NCBI RefSeq assembly: GCF_011038655.2
Contig: NZ_CP064954.1
Span: 2,480,001-2,544,000, forward strand
DNA: 64,000 bases
Source of the DNA: Corynebacterium lizhenjunii
GTDB taxonomy: Bacteria > Actinomycetota > Actinomycetes > Mycobacteriales > Mycobacteriaceae
Direction of reading: 5' to 3'
The translations under genes and the position numbers were made by a program. Every line of letters begins with the position of its first letter. Positions within the stretch are counted from its first letter, which is position 1. The notes beneath the pieces are model-generated. The model had not been told where the DNA came from and did not search any database. It saw only the letters and a program-made list of their open reading frames with translations. Positions 54,813-63,468 of this stretch are shown piece after piece.

Positions 54813-55999
54813 CAGAGTTCTCCTTGGAAAGCGCGAATACTGAGTACCTTCTGCAACCCTATCAGGGAGTCCAGACGCTTTCGCTCGAGTGCCAGTTCAG
54901 CTTGCAACGCCACGATGGTTTCGGCAATACTCCCAACTTCGTCACTGTTCAAGACCGGTATTGGCGCCTGAGACAGCTGTGTCTTGTTAATGGACGCTAT
55001 ACCAGTGGTTTGCTTGGCGGACTTTAAGAAGTACTGCTTCAAGCTGGGGGTCCGCAGTGCGGCTGCTAGTACTTCAGGGGTTATCTCACTCGACTCCGGT
55101 CGAATACGAACCCGAAAGATGTGGTTTTGGTGAATGCACCGCGGCAGTTCCTCGTTCCATACCGTCCCACGCCCCAGCTTGTCAGGGTCTCCGCCTTCGG
55201 TCAGCACCAAATCCCCCGCGCTTAGCAGGTATTTCGCAATCTCGTTGTTAGTAGCCTCAATCTCGCTGACTTGTTCCAGCTGTAGAAATCCATCTTTGAC
55301 GTTCGATACCGCCAGATAAGGGACGCTTTCGGTGGACTGTCCCGCGGGAACCTTTCGGCCTTTCGTAATGCCCGATTGAATATCGGCAATCTCCGCGAGT
55401 TCAACTGTCGTCCTTGATTCATGGCTCAACAGAGCGTTAAGGGTTGTCTGCGACAACTCCTCCACAGCCTCGATTAGGCCCCGCTGCGCGCCGACAATGT
55501 TCCCTGCGTGATTAAGGATGCCTGCGATGCGGTGTTGTTCCTCGAGCGGTGGGAGGGGGACAGGGATCGATGAGAAGGCTTCGTTTGTCAGGGTGCGACG
55601 GCGAGCCGTAGTCCCACGGAGGCGTAACTTGTAGTGCTTTATCACGGTATCTGACCGGAGAAACTTGCGGAGGTATTCACGGTCGACGGCTGCGCCGTTG
55701 GTAATCTGCCAAACTCCGTACGCGGGACTCACGATGCCCGCCTCACAGAGCGTCTGAAAGTCAATGACAGCCTCGTCAATAGGGAATCCGACGACCAATT
55801 GCCCATGTTCAATGACCTTGTAATTGGACAGATCCGCTCCCGCGATACGTTTTTTAAAACGTGAATCCTGATATACGAGTCCGCGTTCTCGAGTGATCGA
55901 CAAAACCGGAAACTCACCATCTTGAGCGCGGTCAGGCTTTACAGACTGAATCAGTTCCCCTAGCTTCACCATGGGCCAATCATGCTGTGTGGTGGTCAT
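54812..55999 (-). CDS. hsdS: Type I restriction-modification specificity subunit S
   Basis: A 395-residue subunit with two target-recognition domains. The first conserved helix follows IPVPLPPLEEQHRIAGIL (about residues 140-190); the second follows APIPVLNSDEVGSIAETI near the C-terminus. The internal repeat structure is the standard HsdS layout, each half reading one part of a bipartite site. The site cannot be predicted by eye. It lies 2 bp downstream of hsdM. Confidence 0.93.
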   Translation of the reverse strand: MTTTQHDWPMVKLGELIQSVKPDRAQDGEFPVLSITRERGLVYQDSRFKKRIAGADLSNYKVIEHGQLVVGFPIDEAVIDFQTLCEAGIVSPAYGVWQITNGAAVDREYLRKFLRSDTVIKHYKLRLRGTTARRRTLTNEAFSSIPVPLPPLEEQHRIAGILNHAGNIVGAQRGLIEAVEELSQTTLNALLSHESRTTVELAEIADIQSGITKGRKVPAGQSTESVPYLAVSNVKDGFLQLEQVSEIEATNNEIAKYLLSAGDLVLTEGGDPDKLGRGTVWNEELPRCIHQNHIFRVRIRPESSEITPEVLAAALRTPSLKQYFLKSAKQTTGIASINKTQLSQAPIPVLNSDEVGSIAETIVALQAELALERKRLDSLIGLQKVLSIRAFQGEL

Positions 56000-56001
56000 G
56001 G

Positions 56002-57576
56002 TTATTTGCCTTCCGTGAGCATGGCCTTCAGCTTAGCCAGGCCGGTAGCGATGTCGTGGTCGAGGGCTTCGATCTCGGCAATGATTTCTAGCGGGTCCCG
56101 GGTCTCCGTGGCCTCCAGAACAATTTCTTTGTACCGGTTCATCGACAAGTCATACCCAGCCCGCACAATCTCTTCCCGGGGCACTGTAAACGAGCACTCT
56201 GTGCGTGCCCGGTCCCGTTCGGTGGTGGTGCGCTGATGCCAGCGAGCCACCACATCCGGCAGGTTATTGAGTACTGCTTGCTCAGCACTCAGGGCCACCG
56301 GGTGGGGGTCAGCAGCACAGTTGGGGTCATCAAGATCCTGAACATGCGAAACCGGGGCAGGGCCTAAGAGGCGCGCCTCCAGCAACGGGGTGCGCTTATC
56401 ATCCAACGAGTACCCATCAGCAGTGACATCATAAAACCACACCTGGTCCGTACCACCAGAATCAGTCCGGGTAAAACACACAATCGCAGTCGACACCCCG
56501 GAGTACGGTTTAAACACCCCGGAGGGTAGTTTGATGACTGCATCCAGGCGCTGATCCTCAACGAGGTGTTGGCGCAGCACTTTGTGTGCCTTGGTGGAAC
56601 CAAACAGCACACCCTCCGGAACAATAACCGCAGCCCGCCCACCGGGTTTGAGTAATTGCAGGAAGCGGTGGAGAAATAACAGCTCAGTCTTCTTCGCCGT
56701 AGTAGCAGATTTCAGTGCTGGGTCAATGGCGTCTTTATCCAAGCTTCCAGCAAAAGGAGGATTAGCCAGAATAAGGTCATAGGCCCCATAGTGCTGGGCA
56801 TCAAGGTGGGTGAGGGAATTTTGGTAGGCGATGGCAGGTTCATCAAAACCATGCATGAACATATTCATTGCCGCGATACGCACCATGGTTTTATCAAAAT
56901 CAAACCCCGTTAGCCCCTGCTCCAGGAAAGTATCCCGGGTGGGTTTGTCAAACAACTGGTCCTGGTGGTGGGTTTTAATCCAGTCATTAGCCGCCACCAA
57001 AAACCCTGCGGTGCCACACGCGGGGTCAATAATGCGCAGGGCCGGGGTTGGGGCCATCAACGCTACTAGTAGTTCGATGATGTGGCCAGGGGTACGGAAC
57101 TGCCCATTGGTACCGGAGGTAGATAGTTTGTCCAGCATGTATTCATACAAGTCGCCGGCGATGTCTTTGTTGGCGAACTCTAGGGCGTCGATAAGTTCCA
57201 TCACCCGGCCTAAGGTGGCTTCTGATTCGATGTCGAAGGAGGCATTAGCCATGTGTTGTTGGAAGCCGTGCCCGCCCATGGTTTTGATAAACGGGAAGAC
57301 CTCTGCAGTGATGATGGCTTTACGCCGGGCAAGGTCAGCATCCTCAATCAGGTTGCGCCAGCGTAAGTGCTGCTGGGAAGTATTAAAAATATCGGTGGTG
57401 GCGGTGGGGTCGCCCAGGTTGCGGCGGGTATCAATATAAGCCTGGCGGGTATCCAACTCCCGGATAAACAGCAGGTAGGTGAACTGCTCAATCACCGAAA
57501 TCGGGTTAGAAATACCCCCGGACCAAAAGGTATCCCAGATGCGATCAACGCTGTTCTTCAATGCGCCAGTAATCAT
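56002..57576 (-). CDS. hsdM: Type I restriction-modification N6-adenine methyltransferase subunit M
   Basis: About 524 residues from ATG 57576, which gives the typical MITGALKNSVDRIWDTFWSGGISNP start; two earlier in-frame ATGs are less likely. The HsdM_N helical domain is followed by the N6_Mtase domain with IIDPACGTAGFL (SAM binding) and ANPPFAG (NPPF catalytic motif). With HsdS it methylates adenines in the recognition site. Promoter probably in the 57577-57740 divergent gap. Confidence 0.95.
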   Translation of the reverse strand: MITGALKNSVDRIWDTFWSGGISNPISVIEQFTYLLFIRELDTRQAYIDTRRNLGDPTATTDIFNTSQQHLRWRNLIEDADLARRKAIITAEVFPFIKTMGGHGFQQHMANASFDIESEATLGRVMELIDALEFANKDIAGDLYEYMLDKLSTSGTNGQFRTPGHIIELLVALMAPTPALRIIDPACGTAGFLVAANDWIKTHHQDQLFDKPTRDTFLEQGLTGFDFDKTMVRIAAMNMFMHGFDEPAIAYQNSLTHLDAQHYGAYDLILANPPFAGSLDKDAIDPALKSATTAKKTELLFLHRFLQLLKPGGRAAVIVPEGVLFGSTKAHKVLRQHLVEDQRLDAVIKLPSGVFKPYSGVSTAIVCFTRTDSGGTDQVWFYDVTADGYSLDDKRTPLLEARLLGPAPVSHVQDLDDPNCAADPHPVALSAEQAVLNNLPDVVARWHQRTTTERDRARTECSFTVPREEIVRAGYDLSMNRYKEIVLEATETRDPLEIIAEIEALDHDIATGLAKLKAMLTEGK

Positions 57577-57740
57577 GCCCACCAGCATAAGCCGAACCCC
57601 GGACATGGAGTGGTGCGCCCAGCCTTTGCCGCTCAGAGATTTGGGCTGCCAATCGCCTCAATTCCGTGCGACAGGGGCAATTGTCCGTTATGCTGATACA
57701 CATCACTTTTCGATAACACCAAGGCTAGAGGAGGTAAACC

Positions 57741-58898
57741 GTGACTGTTCGCATACCCGTCAACCCGGAGATCGTCCGCTGGGCTGCTGCGCGTGCTGGC
57801 GGCTCTGAGAACCTCCTTAAGCGCCATCCCCATCTCGAAAAGTGGATCGCCGGGGAGAGCCAACCCACTTTTAAGCAGCTCCAGGAGTTCTCCAACAGGG
57901 TCGACACCCCAATGGGATATTTTCTTCTCAGCGAAGTGCCTCGGCGTCAGCTTCCGATCGCGGACTTTAGGGACGGATTTGATCCCGGCGTTCGAGAAGA
58001 TTCACCCGAGTTATGGGCGACGCTAAATACTTGCCAACGTCGTCAGGATTGGTACCAGGAATACGCCGAATCCATCGGCATCGAACCCGTTTGGGTGGTG
58101 GGTATTGCTGCGGATTGGAATGCACAAGAGACCGCTTCCCATATGCGCAAGACATTAAAATATGAGGTCAATGATCGGAAGGGCGACGCCAGTAGCCAAC
58201 GGAGGTATCTCATCTCCCAGTTTGAGTTACTCGGAGGCTTGACCGCTTTCAACTCGATGGTTAATGACAACGTTTATCGGCCATTGAACCCAGACGAGTT
58301 TCGGGGGTTCTCTCTAGTGAGCCCTGTTGCTCCCCTGATCTTCGTCAATGCTAAGCAAACTATCAACGGTCAGCTGTTTACCTTCGCCCACGAGCTAGCG
58401 CACGTGTGGCGCGGGAAAGGGGCCTTGGGAAATGCAAAATTGAATGCGACATCCTCCAATGAAGTCGAGCAATGGTGCAACTTAGTGGCCAGCGAGTTCC
58501 TCGTTCCAGCGGTCGATCTCAAAGCCAGGTATCCAGTACATCAGTCAGAAAGCGTCCCTGAAATCCTTGAAAGCCTCGCCAAGGTCTACAAGTGTGGCAC
58601 TTTGGTCGTGCTCAACGGTCTCAAGCGAAGTGGAATACTCTCCGAAAAGGAGTTTCAGGAATTATATCCGATTGAGCTTAAGCGTTTATCCGCATTGGCA
58701 AGTTCTGCCAAGGGAGATAACTCCGGCGGGAATATACAATACTCACGTGCTTTCCGACTCGGAAGAACTTTTTCCCAAGCTGTAATTCGAGAACTCGCTT
58801 CTGGGCGACTGCTTCCTACAGATGCGCTTCAGTTGACTGGGATCAAAACTTTCAAGTCATTTGACGCTTATGGTGACTACATCGAGGGACAAGTCTGA
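57741..58898 (+). CDS. XRE-like regulator with ImmA/IrrE metallopeptidase domain
   Basis: A 385-residue protein. The N-terminal helix-turn-helix-like region (about 1-70, EKWIAGESQPTFKQLQEFSNRV) and a middle linker precede the ImmA/IrrE zinc protease, HELAH at 217-221 and a downstream acidic helix NEVEQWCNLVASEFLVP (third ligand E241 or E244). Such proteins cleave repressors or act as antitoxin-like regulators. GAGGAGG precedes GTG 57741. It overlaps the DUF4411 start (TGATG), so the pair is translated together. Confidence 0.88.
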   Translation: MTVRIPVNPEIVRWAAARAGGSENLLKRHPHLEKWIAGESQPTFKQLQEFSNRVDTPMGYFLLSEVPRRQLPIADFRDGFDPGVREDSPELWATLNTCQRRQDWYQEYAESIGIEPVWVVGIAADWNAQETASHMRKTLKYEVNDRKGDASSQRRYLISQFELLGGLTAFNSMVNDNVYRPLNPDEFRGFSLVSPVAPLIFVNAKQTINGQLFTFAHELAHVWRGKGALGNAKLNATSSNEVEQWCNLVASEFLVPAVDLKARYPVHQSESVPEILESLAKVYKCGTLVVLNGLKRSGILSEKEFQELYPIELKRLSALASSAKGDNSGGNIQYSRAFRLGRTFSQAVIRELASGRLLPTDALQLTGIKTFKSFDAYGDYIEGQV

Positions 58899-59383
58899 TG
58901 TACCTCTTCGATGCTAACGTGTTTATTGACGCCAATAGGCGGTACTACCCACTTGACATAGCACCTTCGTTCTGGACCTGGCTGGATGAACAATGCCAAA
59001 TGCAAAGAGTCGCTTCCATCAGCAGTGTGTACGATGAGCTAAAGAGAATGGAGGATTCTCTAACCTCCTGGGCCCAACGACCCCAACTACAGGGTGCCTG
59101 GTTGCCTCCAAACGCAGCCGCCATTGAAAACGCCACTGAGCTGGTGGAGTGGGCGAAAAACCCGGAAAGCTCGTTTCAAGAGCGCGCAATTGAAGAGTTT
59201 GCTGCCTCTGCGGACCTATGGCTAATTGCTCAGGCCGCGGCAGGCCAGCACACCATCGTCACGCATGAACAGTCGAGCCCTAACGCCAAGAGAAAGATTT
59301 TCATCCCTGACGCAGCTGTTCAACTTGGCGTCCCATGCGCCAACCCCTTCGACGTATTCCGACAGCTTGGCTTGCATCTTTAA
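58898..59383 (+). CDS. DUF4411 family PIN-like protein
   Basis: A 161-residue protein starting MYLFDANVFIDANRRYYPLDIAPSFW split here as MYLFDANVFIDANRR and YYPLDIAPSFW, the DUF4411 hallmark. Likely PIN-type acidic residues are D5, E47 and D106 (ASADLWLIA). It pairs with the upstream ImmA/IrrE protein in many genomes as a probable toxin-antitoxin or defence module. Convergent with the Fic gene; stops overlap by 4 bp. Confidence 0.85.
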   Translation: MYLFDANVFIDANRRYYPLDIAPSFWTWLDEQCQMQRVASISSVYDELKRMEDSLTSWAQRPQLQGAWLPPNAAAIENATELVEWAKNPESSFQERAIEEFAASADLWLIAQAAAGQHTIVTHEQSSPNAKRKIFIPDAAVQLGVPCANPFDVFRQLGLHL

Positions 59384-60132
59384 AGTCTTCCATTACTCTC
59401 ACGCGAGGACTCCACCAGGCAGTCGTAGAGGAAGGCCATGAGGTCGGTGGCATCGTCAGTGGCAAAGAGCTGGTCCAAGGCGCAGTTGAACTCCAGGCGG
59501 CGGGCGTGCGGGATGTTCAGCGCGCTGTAGCCAGCAGACAGCAGCATGCCGGAAGCCACAAGGCGCGCGGTGCGCTTGTTGCCGTCGAAATAGAACTGGC
59601 TACGAGTAGCCGAGCAGAAGTAAGCCAAGGCGCGCTCGACGGGGTTGGACAGGGCGTGGAGAGAGCCCAGGAGAGCCTGGTAGTCACTGTGCAGTTGCTC
59701 CGCAGCGTCAAAAGGTACATGCATGCCGGAGGTCAGGCGGACGCCGCCGCCGTCGCCGGTGACGGCGCCATCACCACGGAACATGCCAGCGTCTAGCGCC
59801 TCATTGCCCGCGACGGCCTGGTGCAATTGGTTGCTCACCTGGGCAGTGATGTCGAATTGCTCAGTGCGGACAAGATCTGCCAAGAGGTTAAACGCCTCTG
59901 AAAGGTCCAAAATCTGCTGTTGCTCAGGGAGAGACTTGCCGCCGACAGTTACACCGTCGAGCAGCGTACGAACTTCAGGCAGCGTGAAGGTATTACCCTC
60001 TAGCGCCGCAGCATTCCAGACCAAGTCAGGCAGCTGTTTGGTCAAACGGAAAAGGGCGCGTTCCGTACCTAACTTGCCGATGTCCCCATGATCCCGCACC
60101 TGCCAACTCACCCTGCTCGTGGCCTTAAGCAT
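59380..60132 (-). CDS. Fic-fold protein with altered catalytic motif
   Basis: A 250-residue protein. The Fic core motif reads SQFYFDGNKRTAR (residues 178-190): D183-G-N-K-R187 is conserved, but the AMPylation histidine position carries Gln179. An N-terminal inhibitory-like segment AALEGN has E45-G-N but Ala in place of the usual Ser/Thr. Canonical Fic enzymes transfer AMP to a target hydroxyl; this variant may use another chemistry or be inactive. The 5' end overlaps the XRE gene by 8 bp. A motif variant (60071-60085) encodes GDIGK. Confidence 0.85.
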   Translation of the reverse strand: MLKATSRVSWQVRDHGDIGKLGTERALFRLTKQLPDLVWNAAALEGNTFTLPEVRTLLDGVTVGGKSLPEQQQILDLSEAFNLLADLVRTEQFDITAQVSNQLHQAVAGNEALDAGMFRGDGAVTGDGGGVRLTSGMHVPFDAAEQLHSDYQALLGSLHALSNPVERALAYFCSATRSQFYFDGNKRTARLVASGMLLSAGYSALNIPHARRLEFNCALDQLFATDDATDLMAFLYDCLVESSRESNGRL

Positions 60133-60874
60133 CGGCGCCTCCCAGGGATGGCTGATGGGCCTCTGCCAAAATGTCTATCGCCAGCTGGGTGGGGGAGACG
60201 AAGCGAAGGGCACCCTGTTTGCTGGCGTGAGCGCACTCATGGGCACCGATGGGGACCAGGCTGGTCCCTCCGCGAACTGGTTGGGGGGTTTGGCGCACGT
60301 GGGACGGCAGGCTGGGGGCGGCGGTCGCGGGGTCTTCGCACCAAATGATTGTGGAATGTGCTGTATCTGGGATAGGGATGTGGGGCTTGGCTTCCGGAGC
60401 CTCGGCCTGCTGGAGGTTGCCCTGAGCAAAGGCGCCGGAGAAGGCCCAGGTTTGGCCGGAGGCATCGGCAGACGATGCCACGGTGACCGGATTGGTGGGC
60501 AGGAAGTGCAGCGCGCCCGGGCGGCCGTAGGGGTGGGAGGCCCACGCCGCACGGGAGAGCAGGGTGCGGGGGTGGGCGGCATCGCCCCAGTCGGCGAAGC
60601 GCTGCATCCAGGCCTCGACAGCGGCAGTTGCCAGCTCAGGGCGCAGATCGTTGGCGAGGATGCGCGCGGCGGTGGCGGCATCCGCATCACTCAAGCGCTG
60701 CGCCTGGACGTTGAGCTGGTGGCCGAGAACCAGCATAATCTTGTCCATGGTGGCCAGGCTGGGCTGGGACTCGCCGCGCAGCCAAAGATGCAGGGTATTG
60801 CGCGAAACGCCGGAGCGGCGCGAGACCTCAGAGAGGCTCAAGGGCGAGTGCTGCAGCACGGAAAGAGGGTCCAT
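60125..60874 (-). CDS. XRE-family regulator paired with Fic
   Basis: About 249 residues from ATG 60874; a TTG start 3 codons upstream is rejected because it lies inside the operator. The N-terminal helix-turn-helix (about 10-65, LSLSEVSRRSGVSRNTLHLWLRG) is followed by a 180-residue domain of unknown fold with Pro/Ala-rich parts. First gene of a two-gene operon with Fic, which suggests it represses the pair and may neutralise Fic. It contains a motif copy (60459-60470, SADAS). Confidence 0.8.
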   Translation of the reverse strand: MDPLSVLQHSPLSLSEVSRRSGVSRNTLHLWLRGESQPSLATMDKIMLVLGHQLNVQAQRLSDADAATAARILANDLRPELATAAVEAWMQRFADWGDAAHPRTLLSRAAWASHPYGRPGALHFLPTNPVTVASSADASGQTWAFSGAFAQGNLQQAEAPEAKPHIPIPDTAHSTIIWCEDPATAAPSLPSHVRQTPQPVRGGTSLVPIGAHECAHASKQGALRFVSPTQLAIDILAEAHQPSLGGADA

Positions 60875-60895
60875 GGCAGGCAAGTATAGCCTGCC
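60875..60895 (-). promoter_or_regulatory. Promoter with palindromic operator of the XRE-Fic operon
   Basis: GGCAGGC (60875-60881) and GCCTGCC (60889-60895) flank a minus-strand -10 box TATACT (60883-60888). The ATG begins at 60874, so the mRNA is leaderless or nearly so. A repressor dimer here would block the -10 region; XRE autoregulation is the simplest reading. Confidence 0.7.
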
Positions 60896-60987
60896 GGGGC
60901 TAGGGATGTCCTAGAGGTAGTACTGGTGTACTGGGGTTAGGACAATCCCGATGATGTCGAGGCCTTCAAGCCTTCGACTAGTTGAGC

Positions 60988-62730
60988 CTAGTCCCAATGG
61001 CCTGCGGAGGGGGTCAGATGGGTCGCCGCAACCAGCGCGTTCCATGCACGCTTAGCGTCGCCGTTGAGGCATACCGCAGCGGTGAAGCGATCCGGACGTA
61101 TGAAGACGGTCCCAACAGCATGCTGATCAAACCAATTCTTCAATGAGCCGCTAGCATCTGCGATAACCACAGTCGGATTCGACTCGTCACCCTTAGCGCA
61201 GTGCTCACGTGCCCATGGAACTTGCGTCGGGGAGACTGCACACACCAGCCGGACGTCGAGCTGCCTAAACTGTTGAAGTTGCCCAGTGTCGAACAGTCGC
61301 TGCGGGTCAATGCCCCACGAAATGATTGAGAATCCTTGACCAAGCACGTTATCGAGCTTGGCTTCGCTGTTCCCAAGGCCAACCGTTGGCTGAATGAATT
61401 GAGAGCCAACGGGGGACTGCTTCTGCAGTGCATTGCGAGCCGGAATCAGCTTTGGAATCCGGGACTGGCTGTTCTTACCGTGTGCGAATCCCGGCGCTAG
61501 ACTCTCCTGGTCGACCACAGCTCCACGTCCGTATCGTGGCATAGGCTTGAAGCGCATGTCTTCGAAATAGGAGCGAACCTGAGGTAAAGAATTTGCAAGG
61601 CCGGCGGCGCGATCACGGAGAAAGGCGATGCGCCTGTCCGTGGGCTTAATAATGTTTCCCATCGCCATGGACAAGTCAACCATAGCTTTGGCATGGTCGC
61701 GACGTTCAGTTGAATAGGTGTCCAGTAAATCTGGCTTCGCCTGGCCGCTGATTACTGCCTTGAGCTTCCAGGCTAGGTTTGTTGCGTCACGGTAGCCCGA
61801 GTTAAAGCCCTGCCCCATCCACACGGGCATGAGGTGTGCAGCGTCCCCAGCGATCAACACGCGTCCTTTACGAAACTCCTTAGCGATGCGACCGTGGTGA
61901 GTAAATACCCTGCGGCGGATGATATCAAGCTGAGTGTCGTCGGGCAGGTGATCACGCAGGAGCTCTGCGACGAACTTATCGTCTTCGACGCGTTCGCTGG
62001 GCTCATCGTCAAAAAGCATGAATTCAAACCGGCGAACACCCTGAGGAAGCCCAATGGAAACATAAGGTCGGGCCGGGTCTGCGCCGAGATAGACGTTAGG
62101 GAAGCCCAAGGGATCATTATTGCAGTCGACTACCACCCAGCGCGTGGACGGAGACTTCCCCTCAAATTCGACTCCCATCCACTTTCGGGTAAACGAGCGC
62201 CCACCCTCACAACCAACCAAGTAATGGGCACGGAGCTGCTCCGTCTCTCCGCTTGAGACTTGCCCGTCTTCTCCAGAGACTCGCTCGAGAGTGGCAGTAA
62301 CACCGTTTGGGTCTTGGTCAATTCCAACGAGCTTGGTGCCAAAGCGGACCTCTACATTCGGAAAGCGCGAGAGGCCCTCGAAGACTGCACGATCAACCAT
62401 AGGCTGAAGGAAGCCAAATTTACGCGGCCACCCGAATGGTTCCCCTTTGGGATTATTGGTCATGATAACCTCGCCTTGGCCATTGACAATGCGCATAATG
62501 TGGTGCGGGATTGTGAACGGAACAATCTCATCTATGAGATCCATGGCTTGGACTGTCCGGAAGGACTCATCATCCATGCCGACGCCGCGCGGGTAGTCAA
62601 TCAAGTCTTGCCGGGCCTCCACCAAGGTAACCTTAATCCCCTGGTTTCCAAGCAGCGTTGCTAGGGTTAGCCCCGTTGGACCCGCACCCGCGATAAGTAC
62701 GTCCGTGTCGTAAGCAGTAGAGGAAGTCAT
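60988..62730 (-). CDS. FAD-dependent aromatic-ring monooxygenase (MhpA-like)
   Basis: About 580 residues from ATG 62730, chosen because AAAGGA sits 8 bases upstream. FAD/NADPH motifs: VLIAGAGPTGLTLATLLG, then the DG-like region and GDAAHLMPVWMGQGFNSGYRD. The C-terminal thioredoxin-like domain is typical of MhpA/phenol hydroxylase-type flavoproteins. It probably hydroxylates a phenolic acid such as 3-hydroxyphenylpropionate; the substrate is inferred from family only. Downstream of thioesterase, GNAT and CoA-ligase genes of the same strand, with a probable IclR-type operator between. Confidence 0.82.
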   Translation of the reverse strand: MTSSTAYDTDVLIAGAGPTGLTLATLLGNQGIKVTLVEARQDLIDYPRGVGMDDESFRTVQAMDLIDEIVPFTIPHHIMRIVNGQGEVIMTNNPKGEPFGWPRKFGFLQPMVDRAVFEGLSRFPNVEVRFGTKLVGIDQDPNGVTATLERVSGEDGQVSSGETEQLRAHYLVGCEGGRSFTRKWMGVEFEGKSPSTRWVVVDCNNDPLGFPNVYLGADPARPYVSIGLPQGVRRFEFMLFDDEPSERVEDDKFVAELLRDHLPDDTQLDIIRRRVFTHHGRIAKEFRKGRVLIAGDAAHLMPVWMGQGFNSGYRDATNLAWKLKAVISGQAKPDLLDTYSTERRDHAKAMVDLSMAMGNIIKPTDRRIAFLRDRAAGLANSLPQVRSYFEDMRFKPMPRYGRGAVVDQESLAPGFAHGKNSQSRIPKLIPARNALQKQSPVGSQFIQPTVGLGNSEAKLDNVLGQGFSIISWGIDPQRLFDTGQLQQFRQLDVRLVCAVSPTQVPWAREHCAKGDESNPTVVIADASGSLKNWFDQHAVGTVFIRPDRFTAAVCLNGDAKRAWNALVAATHLTPSAGHWD

Positions 62731-63045
62731 GCTAAATCCTTTCTGGGCTGGGCTCTCAGTTGGCATGAGGAATGCTGAGGGATTGGCGCCCTACCTCACT
62801 GCATAATCTTCCCTGGCGTAGCGCCGCTCTCCTGCAATCCATAAAGTAACCGACGTCATAATGCGGATAATCGCCATTTCAATCCATGGCGCGATTCAAG
62901 GCAAGAGGTGTTCCACAAAGCGGAACACCACCCCGACCACCTTCCCGGAACACCCCTACCAAATACGCGCACTTGGCAAACGGCAAATTGACCCACTCCC
63001 ACCTGCGTAGGCTGGAGTAGGTCAATTGGGTGTTGCAGCCCTGAT
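62731..63045. other. Intergenic region upstream of the monooxygenase
   Basis: No gene recognised. It contains an inverted repeat at 62907-62929 (below) and one more half-site-like GGAACACC near 62949-62956. Confidence 0.6.
62907..62929. promoter_or_regulatory. Inverted repeat, candidate IclR-type operator
   Basis: GGTGTTCC-ACAAAGC-GGAACACC, perfect 8-bp arms and a 7-base centre. The TTCC-N7-GGAA core resembles sites of IclR-family regulators of aromatic catabolism such as GenR of C. glutamicum. About 180 bp upstream of the monooxygenase start. Confidence 0.55.
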
Positions 63046-63468
63046 CTAGGACTTAGGCGCTGGCTGCGGCAGCGTGTAGGTACATGTAACCTTAGCCAAA
63101 ATGGCACCATCGATGGAAGAATGGATTTCGGTGTCGGTGACAATGACAGTCCGACCGGCACGCACGATCCGGGCCGTGGCGATGGCGTCGCCCTTCTTCT
63201 TGTTGGAGACCACATTGATGGAGGAGGCCACGGCAAGAGGGAATACTCCCTTAGGAACTTGCTGCATGGCCAGCCAGGTGCCACAGAGGTCCGCAAGGCC
63301 AAACAGTGCTGGTGCGGAGAACATACCGGCCGGTTGGATGATGGCCGGGGATAGGGGCATTCCCAGCTTGACCTCTTCAGCATTACCGGAGATGGGGTAG
63401 AGCTGTAGGGTGTCCTTGACATCGTGGACGCGGGAGTAGAACTCCTCCCAGTCTTCTAAGAAAGCCAT
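63046..63468 (-). CDS. PaaI-type acyl-CoA thioesterase
   Basis: A 140-residue hot-dog fold protein of the PaaI family; the stretch IIQPAGMFSAPALFGLADLCGTWLAM carries the conserved helix and an acidic residue (D in LADLCG). It hydrolyses aryl- or hydroxyacyl-CoA thioesters, a housekeeping step in aromatic-acid degradation. The start overlaps the GNAT-like stop (1 bp), so it is translationally coupled. Confidence 0.85.
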   Translation of the reverse strand: MAFLEDWEEFYSRVHDVKDTLQLYPISGNAEEVKLGMPLSPAIIQPAGMFSAPALFGLADLCGTWLAMQQVPKGVFPLAVASSINVVSNKKKGDAIATARIVRAGRTVIVTDTEIHSSIDGAILAKVTCTYTLPQPAPKS

